Shown in pieces: positions 50,095 to 58,129 of a DNA stretch of 64,000 nucleotides. How positions within the stretch are numbered: position 1 is the stretch's first letter; every line of letters begins with the position of its first letter. The notes below the pieces were generated by a model, which had not been told where the DNA came from, did no database searches, and saw nothing but the letters and a program-made list of their open reading frames with translations. Source of the stretch: Caulobacter sp. UNC358MFTsu5.1 (GTDB taxonomy: Bacteria; Pseudomonadota; Alphaproteobacteria; Caulobacterales; Caulobacteraceae); assembly GCF_000712075.1 (NCBI RefSeq), contig NZ_JONW01000011.1, forward strand, positions 62,001-126,000. Reading direction: 5' to 3'. A program made the translations under genes and the position numbers.

Positions 50095-51240
50095 CTATCG
50101 CCTGCCGACCTCGGACGCCGCCAGAAGGAACGCGCCCACGCCGTAAAGCTGGGTGTCGTCGGCCTCGACGTGGTCGGGGGCGTAGCCGATCTGCTGCACC
50201 CAGCCCAGCTTGCCGTCGGGCTGGACCGCGACGGCCAGGGCCGACCAGCCCTTGGCCATCGCCGTCTCGTACTTGGGCCCCTTCAGCAGCCCGTGGTTCA
50301 GGCCGTAGGCCAGGCCGTAGACGAAGAAGCCGGTGCCGCTGGTCTCGGGCGGGGTGTTCTCGGGCGCCAGCAGGGACGGGGGCCAGTAGCCGTCCGGCTT
50401 CTGCAGCGTGATCAGCCGGTCGGACATCCGGCGGAACAGGGCCTCGTAGCGCGACCGCGAGGGATGGTCGGCGGGCAGGGTCTTCAGGATGTCGACGATC
50501 CCGGCATAGACCCAGCCGTTGCCGCGGCTCCAGAAGATCTTGCGGCCCTTGTCGTCGCGGCGGTCGAAATAGCGGCTGTCGCGGTAGTAGAGGCCTTCCT
50601 GCTTGTCGAGCAGCCAGTCGGTCGCGGCCCAGAACTCCTTGTCGCCATAGGCGGCGTAGCGCGGGTCGCCGGCAGCCTGGGTCAGGCCGGTCCAGGCGGC
50701 GGGACCCATGAACAGGGCGTCGCTCCAGCACCAGCGGACCTGGCAGGGCTGGTCCTCGGTCCCGTCGATGAAGGTCAGGTCGGCCTTGGGCGGATCGGCC
50801 AGGATGGCGTCGAAGCGGGCCTTCAGCGGCGCGATCTGGGCCGGGTCGTGGTCGCGGGCGTAGGTCCAAAGCCAGGCCTGGCCGATCACGTGGTCGTCGG
50901 CGTGCAGCGAGCGGCGGCCCAGGTTCCAGCCCTGCTGGACGCCGTGGTCGCGGACGGCCTGGACCAGGGCCGGGTCGCCGGCCCGCTCGGCGAAGGCGGC
51001 CAGGCCGACGAACAGGGCGCCCTGCACCCAGCCGCGCGGATCGGGCGTGGCCCGGTGGCCGTGGGTGTAGTCGAACTTGTCCATGTGGCTCAGCTGCCAG
51101 GCCGCGACTTGGCGGCCCATCGTCAGGGCCTGGGCGGCGGTCGCCGTCCGAGCGGCCGCCGGGCGCTCGGCGGGCGCCGCCGTCGCCGTGCCGGAGGTCA
51201 GGGCCAGGGCCGAAAGGGCGATGATCAGGCTGGCCCGCAT
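50095..51240 (-). CDS. Exported GH105/GH88 unsaturated glucuronyl or rhamnogalacturonyl hydrolase, 381 aa
   Basis: The (alpha/alpha)6-barrel YteR-like hydrolase releases unsaturated uronic acid from oligosaccharides made by pectin lyases. A signal peptide (ASLIIALSALALTSGTATA) begins at ATG 51,240. Family landmarks are DDHVIGQAWLWTYARDHD (catalytic Asp region), WCWSDALFMGPAAWTGL with the second Asp, KKIFWSRGNGW-like GRKIFWSRGNGWVYAGIV, and TSGTGFFVYGLAYGLNHGLL. ATG 51,279 upstream is less likely. Two GntR-type operators lie at 51,354-51,397. Confidence 0.92.
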   Translation of the reverse strand: MRASLIIALSALALTSGTATAAPAERPAAARTATAAQALTMGRQVAAWQLSHMDKFDYTHGHRATPDPRGWVQGALFVGLAAFAERAGDPALVQAVRDHGVQQGWNLGRRSLHADDHVIGQAWLWTYARDHDPAQIAPLKARFDAILADPPKADLTFIDGTEDQPCQVRWCWSDALFMGPAAWTGLTQAAGDPRYAAYGDKEFWAATDWLLDKQEGLYYRDSRYFDRRDDKGRKIFWSRGNGWVYAGIVDILKTLPADHPSRSRYEALFRRMSDRLITLQKPDGYWPPSLLAPENTPPETSGTGFFVYGLAYGLNHGLLKGPKYETAMAKGWSALAVAVQPDGKLGWVQQIGYAPDHVEADDTQLYGVGAFLLAASEVGRR

Positions 51241-51353
51241 GGACGTGCTTCTCCCCAAGGCGCGTGGCTGTGCCGCCACGTCGCCGGCCAGTGCTAGGTC
51301 GGTTTAGCCGCTGGTCAAGTCAATACGGCCGGTTTTGGCGGTGTGAGCGGTAT

Positions 51354-51397
51354 CGGTCTGGCCACATAGCGATGTTGTACGATAAATGGTCAGGCCA
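51354..51397. promoter_or_regulatory. Two GntR-type operators upstream of the GH105 gene
   Basis: CGGTCTGGCCA (51,354-51,364) and TGGTCAGGCCA (51,387-51,397) match the local consensus TGGYCWGRCCA and are spaced 33 bases start to start, about three helical turns. They are 114-157 bases upstream of the GH105 start. The surrounding 340 bases (51,241-51,580) otherwise contain only a possible tiny ORF and a hairpin. Confidence 0.6.
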
Positions 51398-51420
51398 ATT
51401 TGCTTGCATCGAGGCGCGGC

Positions 51421-51477
51421 TCAGCTATGGTGGCGTTCGACGAACCTCGTCGGCCTGGCGATGAACTTGTCCTTCAT
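51421..51477 (-). CDS. Candidate 18-aa leader ORF
   Basis: MKDKFIARPTRFVERHHS is encoded after GGGAGGAGG, an unusually strong Shine-Dalgarno sequence 4 bases before ATG 51,477. It ends 24 bases before the operators ahead of GH105. It is the sole argument for a coding role; it could be a regulatory leader, a small basic peptide, or the remnant of a longer gene. Confidence 0.3.
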   Translation of the reverse strand: MKDKFIARPTRFVERHHS

Positions 51478-51506
51478 CGCACCTCCTCCCGGGGCCGGCC
51501 GGCGAC

Positions 51507-51536
51507 GGGCGGCTGGATCCTTACCTCCAGCCGCCC
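51507..51536 (-). terminator. Hairpin downstream of the GntR gene
   Basis: GGGCGGCTGG and CCAGCCGCCC form a perfect 10-bp stem with a 10-base loop. It lies 44 bases beyond the gntR stop on the same strand. There is no T-run after it, so termination would be partial; it also sits directly before the tiny ORF's ribosome binding site. Confidence 0.45.
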
Positions 51537-51580
51537 ATCCTCTCAGCTTCGATTCGCCCAGGTCTTGCGGGGATTTGCGC

Positions 51581-52342
51581 CTAGATCAGCGAGCGGCGCG
51601 CCAGCTCGTTGCGGCGGGCGGCGACCTCGCTGCGGGCCTGCTGCATCGCGTCGATCTCGGTGGCGGTCAGCAGGTTGTCGATCACCCGGCCCAAATGCTC
51701 GCGCATGGCGTTGCGGGCTTCCTTGGGGTCGCGGGCCTTCAGGGCGCTGAGGATTTCCTGGTGGTCGTCGATCAGCGGCCGCACGCCCACCTGGCGGGCG
51801 CGTTCCAGCATCGCCCGGCACAGCGGCGACTTGTAGCGCAGGTCCCACAGGTTCTCGATCACGGTGACCAGGGCGCTGTTGCGGGTGGCGCGGGCGATGG
51901 TGACGTGGAACCGGCGGTCGGCCAGGTCGCCGCGCACGTCGTGCTCGTTCTCCTCGACCATGTCGTCGAGGATCCGCTCCAGGTCGATCAGTTCCTGGTC
52001 GGTGATGGTGGTGGCGGCCAGGGCGCAGGACTCGCCCTCGATCAGGCGGCGGGCCTCGGTCAGCTCGAAGGCGCCGATGTCCAGTTCGGGGGCGGGCGCC
52101 TCGACCGGCGCGGCCTCGGTCACATAGACGCCCGAACCGTGACGCGCCTCGACCAAGCCGCGGATTTCCAGGGCGATCATCGCCTCGCGCACCGTGGGAC
52201 GGCTGACCTTGTATTCCTCGGCCAGGTCGCGCTCGGAGGGCAGGCGGTGTCCCGGCTGGAAGGCGCCCTCGCGGATCGATTCGGCGATCGCGTTGGCGAC
52301 CTGTTGGTAGAGCTTGCGGGTTTCAGCGGTCGACGTGGTCAT
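51581..52342 (-). CDS. GntR-family regulator (FadR/FCD type), 253 aa
   Basis: The N-terminal winged helix is LPSERDLAEEYKVSRPTVRE with MIALEIRGLVEARHGSGVYV; the C-terminal FCD domain holds RRLIEGESCALAATTITDQE, DLADRRFHVTIARATRN and DDHQEILSALKARDPKEARN, with the His residues that bind metal and a carboxylate ligand. Such regulators respond to sugar acids such as uronates. ATG 52,342 (MTTSTAETRKLYQQ) is preferred over 52,366. It is divergent from manD and likely binds TGGYCWGRCCA at 51,354, 51,387, 52,449, 53,761 and 53,827. Confidence 0.93.
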   Translation of the reverse strand: MTTSTAETRKLYQQVANAIAESIREGAFQPGHRLPSERDLAEEYKVSRPTVREAMIALEIRGLVEARHGSGVYVTEAAPVEAPAPELDIGAFELTEARRLIEGESCALAATTITDQELIDLERILDDMVEENEHDVRGDLADRRFHVTIARATRNSALVTVIENLWDLRYKSPLCRAMLERARQVGVRPLIDDHQEILSALKARDPKEARNAMREHLGRVIDNLLTATEIDAMQQARSEVAARRNELARRSLI

Positions 52343-52448
52343 GAGACTTTCCCGCCCCGCGCGCATCGCCGGGCCGAAGGCAGCCTAGAGCAAGGTCGCG
52401 AAAGACGCCACGTCGCACTGGCGCATTTGTAATATGTTGTCTATGGAT

Positions 52449-52459
52449 TGGTCAGGCCA
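52449..52459. promoter_or_regulatory. GntR-type operator between gntR and manD
   Basis: TGGTCAGGCCA, identical to the site at 51,387. It is 30 bases upstream of the manD ATG and 107 bases upstream of gntR, so it could control both. Confidence 0.65.
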
Positions 52460-52488
52460 CTTAAGCGACCCAGGTAGACCAACACTCC

Positions 52489-53700
52489 ATGCTCAAGATT
52501 ATCGACGCCAAGGTTATCGTCACCTGCCCGGGGCGCAACTTCGTCACCCTCAAGATCACCACCTCGGACGGCGTCACCGGCGTCGGCGACGCCACGCTGA
52601 ACGGGCGCGAGCTGGCCGTGGTCAGCTATCTGCGCGACCATATGATCCCGTGCCTGATCGGCCGCGACGCCCACCGGATCGAGGACATCTGGCAGTTCTT
52701 CTATCGCGGCTCGTACTGGCGCGGCGGCCCGGTGGGCATGACCGCCCTGGCCGCGGTCGACATGGCGCTGTGGGACATCAAGGCCAAGGTGGCCGGCCTG
52801 CCGCTGTACCAGCTGCTGGGCGGCGCCTGCCGCGAGGGTGTCACCGTCTACGGCCACGCCAACGGCGAGACCATCGCCGACACCATCGCCGAGGCCCAGA
52901 AGTACAAGGCCATGGGCTACAAGGCGATCCGCCTGCAGACCGGCGTGCCCGGCCTGGCCAGCACCTACGGGGTGTCGGGCGACAAGATGTTCTACGAGCC
53001 GGCCGACGCCGACCTGCCCAGCGAGAACGTCTGGTCGACGGCCAAGTACCTCAAGCACGCCCCCAAGCTGTTCGAGGCCGCGCGCGAGGCGCTGGGCGAC
53101 GACGTCCACCTGCTGCACGACGTCCATCACCGCCTGACGCCGATCGAGGCGGCCCGCCTGGGCAAGGACCTGGAGCCCTACCGCCTGTTCTGGCTGGAGG
53201 ATGCGGTGCCCGCCGAGAACCAGGCCGGCTTCCGCCTGATCCGCCAGCACACCACCACCCCGCTGGCCGTGGGCGAGATCTTCAGCCACGTCTGGGACGC
53301 CAACATCCTGATCCAGGAGCAGCTGATCGACTATCTGCGGGCCACGGTCCTGCACGCGGGCGGCATCACCAACCTGCGCAAGATCGCCGCCTTCGCGGAC
53401 CTGCACCACGTGCGGACCGGCTGCCACGGGGCCACCGACCTGTCGCCGGTGACCATGGCCGCGGCCCTGCACTTCGACATGTCGATCCCGAACTTCGGGC
53501 TGCAGGAGTACATGCGCCACACGCCCGAGACCGACGCGGTGTTCCCGCACGCCTACAGCTTCAAGGACGGCCTGCTGCATCCGGGCGAGGCGCCGGGTCT
53601 GGGCGTCGACATCGACGAGGCCCTGGCCGAGCAATACCCCTACAAGCGCGCCTACCTGCCGGTGAACCGGCTGGAGGACGGGACCATGTACAACTGGTGA
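52489..53700 (+). CDS. manD: D-mannonate dehydratase (ManD/RspA, enolase superfamily), 403 aa
   Basis: ManD dehydrates D-mannonate to 2-keto-3-deoxygluconate in hexuronate breakdown. The enolase-superfamily features are present: the capping domain (VTCPGRNFVTLKITTSDG), the YGHANGETIADTI segment, RLQTGVPGL, and metal ligands in LLHDVHHRLTP (Asp with catalytic His), LFWLEDAVPAE (Glu) and LAVGEIFSHVWD (Glu). The C-terminal NRLEDGTMYNW is characteristic of ManD. Length is standard. It follows a GntR operator and has no other uronate genes directly downstream except the secreted enzyme. Confidence 0.95.
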   Translation: MLKIIDAKVIVTCPGRNFVTLKITTSDGVTGVGDATLNGRELAVVSYLRDHMIPCLIGRDAHRIEDIWQFFYRGSYWRGGPVGMTALAAVDMALWDIKAKVAGLPLYQLLGGACREGVTVYGHANGETIADTIAEAQKYKAMGYKAIRLQTGVPGLASTYGVSGDKMFYEPADADLPSENVWSTAKYLKHAPKLFEAAREALGDDVHLLHDVHHRLTPIEAARLGKDLEPYRLFWLEDAVPAENQAGFRLIRQHTTTPLAVGEIFSHVWDANILIQEQLIDYLRATVLHAGGITNLRKIAAFADLHHVRTGCHGATDLSPVTMAAALHFDMSIPNFGLQEYMRHTPETDAVFPHAYSFKDGLLHPGEAPGLGVDIDEALAEQYPYKRAYLPVNRLEDGTMYNW

Positions 53701-53760
53701 GGCCTCTTCCGCGTCGCCTCGGGGCGGCGCGGATTTTCTAGGTTTCCAATGGGTTGATAT

Positions 53761-53837
53761 TGGTCTGACCGTCGTCGCCCGTATCCGCCAATTGGCTTGA
53801 CAACTTGTGTGGCGAGGGTAGCTAGATGGCCTGGCCA
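53761..53837 (+). promoter_or_regulatory. Promoter with two flanking GntR-type operators
   Basis: TGGTCTGACCG (53,761-53,771) and TGGCCTGGCCA (53,827-53,837) bracket a sigma70-like promoter: TTGACA at 53,797-53,802, 16-base spacer, TAGCTA at 53,819-53,824. The second site covers the expected start of transcription, the layout of a repressed promoter. It drives the secreted enzyme at 53,883. Confidence 0.6.
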
Positions 53838-53882
53838 CATAAGAAATCGTCTCCGCCTAAGGCTGACGAGGGCGGGGAAACC

Positions 53883-55760
53883 ATGTCGTTCAAGTCCATC
53901 CGCAAGCGCCTGTTGCTGGCCGCAGCTCTGGCGGCGGTCGCATCGCCGGCGTTGGCCGTCGCGGCGTCGGTCGCCGACCCCGGCGGGCGGGGGCAGGCCT
54001 ACGCGACCGTCCCGCCGATGAACCAGACGGTCGAGACCCGCCTGCTGCCCCAGATGGCCGTGCTGCTCGACAAGCTGATGGTCGAGAAGCGCGACATGAC
54101 GCTGGACGGCGTGCGGGTGTTCGATGCCGACGACAAGTTCCTGCCGGGCAAGGTGGCCATCGGTCTCGCCTACCTGCTGATCGACACGCCGCGTGACGAT
54201 CCGAAGTTCGCGACCTACCTGGCCGGCTACCGGCAGATCGCCGACATGACGGCGGACGACACCAACAACACCTGGGGCATCTATTATTACTGCCAGGCCC
54301 TGCACATGCTGCAGCAGGCCGGCCTGCTGGAGCAGGCGGTGTCGCCCCAGACCCTGGCCAAGCTGAAGGCCAAGCTGGACTGGCGCCATTTCGTCCGCAC
54401 CGACGACCTGACCCTGATCGACCTGCCCAACAACTATTACGGCGTGGCCTTCAGCGTGGCGCGGCTGCGCTACCAGCTGGGCTGGGAGGACGCCTCGGCC
54501 AGCGAGGCCCTGCTGGAGAAGACGCTCGACCACTACCGCAAATATTCCGGCGAGTACGGCTTCGCCGACGAGACCGACGGCGACGGGCGGTTCGACCGCT
54601 ACAGCGTGCTGCTGATCGGCGAGATCAGCCACCGCCTGATCGAGGCGGGCATGCCGGCGACCCCGGAGGTCAAGGGCTGGCTGCGCAAGTCGGTCGACCT
54701 GATGCTGCCGCGCCTGAACCTGCGGGGCGAGGGCTTCGAATACGGCCGCAGCATAGGGGCCTATGGCGAGACGGCCTTCCTGGAGGTGCTGACCGCGGCG
54801 GCCAAGCTGGACGTGCTGACGCCCCAGGAAAAGACGATGGCCTACGCCTTCTCGTCGCGCGTCACGGCCCGCTACATGGACTTCTGGTTCGATCCCAAGA
54901 TGGGCTCGGTGAACCTGTGGGAGCACGGTCGGCGCACCGACGAGTATCGCGGCAAGCACCGGATCCTGGGCGAGAACCTCAGCCTGGCGCGCCAGCACAT
55001 CTACACCAGCGCGATCTGGGACGAGCTGGGCTTCAAGGACAAGACGCCCGACCCGGGCTACGCCGCCTGGCTCGATACGCTGCCCAAGCGCCGGGTGACC
55101 TGGTTCGCGCGCGGCCGGCACGACCGGCTGGTGGTCACCCTCCGTGACCATGACCGCGTCATCGGCCTGCCGATCGTCAACGGCGGCAAGAGCCAGCACG
55201 AGAACACGCCCTATTATCCGATCCCGTTCTCGCCCGGCATGCTGGCCGGCGTGGCCGACGGCGAGTTCCCGCAACTGCTGCCGCGCCTGACCCTGGCCGA
55301 CGGCGCGCGCGTGACGCCGCTGGCCTACGCCCGGAACGTCAAGGTGACGGAGCAGGGGGCGCGGACCGTCGTCACATATGAGCAGGACCAGCTGGACAGG
55401 CTGGGAACCAGCGCGCCGATCGCCGACGACCGGGTTTCGGTGAAGACCACCTACGTCCTGGAGCCCGGCAAAATCCGCCGCACGGACGTCTTCACGCCCA
55501 AGGCGGGGCAGGGGATCAAGGCCGTGGACCTGTCGTTCGCCGGCTTCTCATCGGCGCCGACCACCAAGGGCGGGGCCACGACCTACGGCCAGGGCGACGT
55601 GCGGCGCTTCACGGTGACGGGACTGGGCTGCACCTCGCGGCCGCTGAAGGACGAGAAGGCCTACCGCACCCCGACCGGGGCGTTCCAAAGCCTGGTGGAA
55701 TGCACGAGCGGACCGAAGGCGGGCCCGCTGACGGTCAGCTGGACGCTGAACTACAGGTAG
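53883..55760 (+). CDS. Exported putative polysaccharide lyase-like enzyme, 625 aa
   Basis: I do not recognise the family with certainty. A signal peptide (LLLAAALAAVASPALAVAA) is followed by a long helical region reminiscent of (alpha/alpha) toroids (NTWGIYYYCQALHMLQQAGL; DLPNNYYGVAFSVARLRYQL; YGFADETDGDGRFDRYSVLL; GEGFEYGRSIGAYGETAFLE), and a C-terminal beta-rich part (FARGRHDRLVVTLRDHDRVI; NGGKSQHENTPYYPIPFSPG). That order resembles heparinase II/III- or PL8-like lyases. ATG 53,883 is used, because the earlier ATG at 53,826 overlaps an operator. Its promoter carries GntR sites, so it probably attacks a uronate-containing polymer. Confidence 0.75.
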   Translation: MSFKSIRKRLLLAAALAAVASPALAVAASVADPGGRGQAYATVPPMNQTVETRLLPQMAVLLDKLMVEKRDMTLDGVRVFDADDKFLPGKVAIGLAYLLIDTPRDDPKFATYLAGYRQIADMTADDTNNTWGIYYYCQALHMLQQAGLLEQAVSPQTLAKLKAKLDWRHFVRTDDLTLIDLPNNYYGVAFSVARLRYQLGWEDASASEALLEKTLDHYRKYSGEYGFADETDGDGRFDRYSVLLIGEISHRLIEAGMPATPEVKGWLRKSVDLMLPRLNLRGEGFEYGRSIGAYGETAFLEVLTAAAKLDVLTPQEKTMAYAFSSRVTARYMDFWFDPKMGSVNLWEHGRRTDEYRGKHRILGENLSLARQHIYTSAIWDELGFKDKTPDPGYAAWLDTLPKRRVTWFARGRHDRLVVTLRDHDRVIGLPIVNGGKSQHENTPYYPIPFSPGMLAGVADGEFPQLLPRLTLADGARVTPLAYARNVKVTEQGARTVVTYEQDQLDRLGTSAPIADDRVSVKTTYVLEPGKIRRTDVFTPKAGQGIKAVDLSFAGFSSAPTTKGGATTYGQGDVRRFTVTGLGCTSRPLKDEKAYRTPTGAFQSLVECTSGPKAGPLTVSWTLNYR

Positions 55761-55765
55761 GCCGA

Positions 55766-55964
55766 GGACATGCCTTTGGGCGTGTCCCCACCAAGGACTC
55801 CGTCCCTCCCCCTTGTGGCGAGGGGGAGGCGTGGGATCACACCCACTTGCCCCCACCTGACCGCTTCGCGGTCTGTCCGCCCCCGTAGGGGGCGGAGCCT
55901 CGCACCAGCGCTCTTCCCCCTCCGGGGGAAGACGACCGCGAAGCGGTCCGTAGGGGGCAAGGGT
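55766..55964. repeat. Composite intergenic repeat
   Basis: The gap after the lyase-like gene holds a short GGGGACA-type hairpin (GGACATGCC / GGCGTGTCC, 55,766-55,787), then TCCCCCTTGTGGCGAGGGGG, then 55,859-55,895, which matches 10,924-10,960 in inverted orientation with one mismatch, and a second GACCGCGAAGCGGTC at 55,934-55,948. Three repeat families thus meet here. Confidence 0.7.
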
Positions 55965-55993
55965 TCGGTGCAGGGCCTTCCCTGCAGGGCGAT

Positions 55994-56503
55994 CTACTTC
56001 ACACGCGTCAGGATCAGCGTCTGGTCCGGCGGGCCGGGTTTGCCGTCGATGTCCTGTTCGACCAGCAGGGTGTCGGCGTCGGTGCGGGTGACCTTCATCG
56101 ACTGGCGGCGCGATCCCTGCTCGCCGTGAGTGGTGACGGTGACGGCGGCCTGGCCGACGCGCTGCACACTGATGGTCACCAGGTTCAGGTTGACAACGGC
56201 CTGGGTCGTGGGGCCGTCGAGCACGGCGTGGGCGAACTGCAGGGCGGCGACGCCGGCCTCATCGACCTCGACCAGCGTCCAGGCCAGGCTCTTGCCGTCG
56301 TCGATGGTGACGTCCAGCTCGCCGCTCAGCGGCGGCGGGCCGGTCAGGGCGGCGTTGAACTTCGAGCGCGGCAGGTCGATCGCCCAGCGCCCGGTCACGC
56401 CCATCGGGCCGCTGAACGGCTGGGCGTTGGCGACGACCGGCACGGCGACCGCCAGCAGGGCGGCGCCGACCAGGGCGGAAAAGGCGCGAGCGGTCTTGCT
56501 CAT
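55994..56503 (-). CDS. Exported protein of unknown function, 169 aa
   Basis: A signal peptide (FSALVGAALLAVAVPVVANA) precedes a predicted beta-rich domain: GRWAIDLPRSKFNAALTGPP, ELDVTIDDGKSLAWTLVEVD and SMKVTRTDADTLLVEQDIDG. No cysteines or catalytic motif. The pattern is reminiscent of small lipocalin-like periplasmic proteins, but I cannot assign a family. It lies just downstream of the flagellar flgH gene in the same direction, separated by 129 bases. Confidence 0.65.
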   Translation of the reverse strand: MSKTARAFSALVGAALLAVAVPVVANAQPFSGPMGVTGRWAIDLPRSKFNAALTGPPPLSGELDVTIDDGKSLAWTLVEVDEAGVAALQFAHAVLDGPTTQAVVNLNLVTISVQRVGQAAVTVTTHGEQGSRRQSMKVTRTDADTLLVEQDIDGKPGPPDQTLILTRVK

Positions 56504-56632
56504 GGGGTCGGCTCCGGATTCAGGCCCGACGAGTCCGGGCGAGCGCTGTGACGCAGGGTAATCTGGCCCCGCGCGCCCGCCCGATCAAGGCGTCGGCCCC
56601 AAGTCGCCCCCGGGGCGGCCGGAGCCAAGCCC

Positions 56633-57349
56633 TTAGAACGGCGAGAATTTCTCGACCAGGGCCTGGCCGCCCGGGACCTTCTGGACGCGGCTGATGTCGC
56701 CGCGGCCGCCGTAGCTGATGCGGGCTTCGGCGATCTGGGTGTGCTTGATGGTGTTGGCCGAGGAGATGTCTTCCGGACGCACGATGCCGGCCACGGTCAG
56801 CTGGCGGACCTCGGCGTTGGTGCGCACTTCCTGGGTGCCCTGGATCACCAGGTTGCCGTTGGGCATCACGCCCGAGACGACGGCGGCGATGGTCAGGCTG
56901 ATCTTTTCCGAGCGGTTCACCGCGCCGGCGCCGGCGTTGGACGAGCCCGACTTGGTGTTGATCATGTTGGCCGGGTCGTAGCCGCCCGGCAGGATCTTCC
57001 CGAGGCTGGATTCCAGGCCCAGGAAGTTCGGCACGCCCAGATTGCTGTTCGAGGTGCGCGAGGTCGAGGTCTGGTTCTTGGTGGTGGCGCTGTCGTCGAT
57101 GTCGATGTTGACGGTCAGGATGTCGCCGACCTTGCTGGCGCGCTGGTCGTTGAAGAAGGTGCGCGCGCCGGTGCGCCACAGCGAGTTGGCCGAGGCCGCC
57201 TGGGGCGGGGCGGCGTATTGCTGGGTCATCGGGGCCAGCTGGGCCGGATAGCCGACGGGGGCCAGCTCGGGGCCCTTCACGGCTTCGGTGACGGTCGAGC
57301 AGGCGGCGAGCGGGGCGAGCAGCAGGAGGGCGGCGAGGGCGGGGCGCAT
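56633..57349 (-). CDS. flgH: Flagellar L-ring protein FlgH, 238 aa
   Basis: FlgH forms the outer-membrane L-ring around the flagellar rod. A lipoprotein signal ends in LLLLAPLAACS, with the lipobox LAAC. The mature protein contains SLWRTGARTFFNDQRASKVG, GDILTVNIDIDDSATTKNQT, SEKISLTIAAVVSGVMPNGN and GNLVIQGTQEVRTNAEVRQL, all conserved in FlgH, and ends in KVPGGQALVEKFSPF. It is the last of four co-directed genes (flgF, flgG, flgA, flgH), 14 bases after flgA. Confidence 0.97.
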   Translation of the reverse strand: MRPALAALLLLAPLAACSTVTEAVKGPELAPVGYPAQLAPMTQQYAAPPQAASANSLWRTGARTFFNDQRASKVGDILTVNIDIDDSATTKNQTSTSRTSNSNLGVPNFLGLESSLGKILPGGYDPANMINTKSGSSNAGAGAVNRSEKISLTIAAVVSGVMPNGNLVIQGTQEVRTNAEVRQLTVAGIVRPEDISSANTIKHTQIAEARISYGGRGDISRVQKVPGGQALVEKFSPF

Positions 57350-57363
57350 CGTGTGTGACCTTC

Positions 57364-58125
57364 TCAGCGAGCGGCGTAGCGCAGCGTGTTGTTACGGTTG
57401 GCCTTCAGGCGCATCGCCTGGGGGCCGACGGCGGTCGAGCCGGGTCCGGTGACCACGGTCTCGATGATCTTCTTGCTGGCGGTGTTCTGGACCATCAGGC
57501 TCTCGCCGATGGCCGCCGCCGACATGGCCTTGCCTTGCAATGTCAGGGCCACGCCGTCGTCCTCGTAGGTGACTGCGACGATATCGCCCGCCTTGATGAC
57601 CTGCGGGGTCGAGACGTCGCGCAGGCTGGCGGCCGCGCCCTGGCGCAGCGGGCGTTTGACGGTCATGCCGATCACGTCGTCGGCGTCGCGCGGGGCGTCC
57701 GAGGGGGCCGCGGCCATCTTCACCCAGACCAGGTCTTCCGGCTGGACCATCTCGCCGGTCGCCAGGCTGCGGGCGTATGCAAGAACTTCCACGTTGCCGC
57801 GCGGCGCGCCGGCCAGGCCGGCGTCCGAGCCCTGGCGGACGATGATCCGGCGCACGCCGTTGGCGTTGTCCCAGTCCAGGCCCGCCCGGCGGGCGGCGAT
57901 CTGCACCGCGCCGGCGTCCAGCACGGCCGAGGGGCCCACGCGGGTGGCGACCACCACGTTCGAGGCCGCGCCGGCCCCGTCGAACAGCTCGCCCAGGGTG
58001 ATCTTGCCGTCGGCGTCGGTGGTGTCGGGCCGCAGCGAGACGCTGGTTCCGGCCAGGGCCGGGGTGGCGATCAGCAGGGCGGCGAGGGAGGAAAGGATCA
58101 TCGAAGAAAAGGCGGGCGCTTTCAT
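57364..58125 (-). CDS. flgA: Flagellar P-ring chaperone FlgA, 253 aa
   Basis: FlgA assists periplasmic assembly of the P-ring. A signal peptide (SMILSSLAALLIATPALA) is followed by TLGELFDGAGAASNVVVATR and a SAF-type domain with ARSLATGEMVQPEDLVWVKM, then VIGMTVKRPLRQGAAASLRD and GDIVAVTYEDDGVALTLQGK. It ends in PQAMRLKANRNNTLRYAAR. Length fits. The start is 4 bases downstream of the flgG stop, so the genes are tightly coupled. Confidence 0.96.
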   Translation of the reverse strand: MKAPAFSSMILSSLAALLIATPALAGTSVSLRPDTTDADGKITLGELFDGAGAASNVVVATRVGPSAVLDAGAVQIAARRAGLDWDNANGVRRIIVRQGSDAGLAGAPRGNVEVLAYARSLATGEMVQPEDLVWVKMAAAPSDAPRDADDVIGMTVKRPLRQGAAASLRDVSTPQVIKAGDIVAVTYEDDGVALTLQGKAMSAAAIGESLMVQNTASKKIIETVVTGPGSTAVGPQAMRLKANRNNTLRYAAR

Positions 58126-58129
58126 GAGC

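Noticed and set aside
53826..53882. Upstream ATG for the secreted lyase-like protein
   Set aside because: The first codons overlap the operator TGGCCTGGCCA and the -10 region ends 2 bases earlier. The extension is hydrophilic and would bury the signal peptide.
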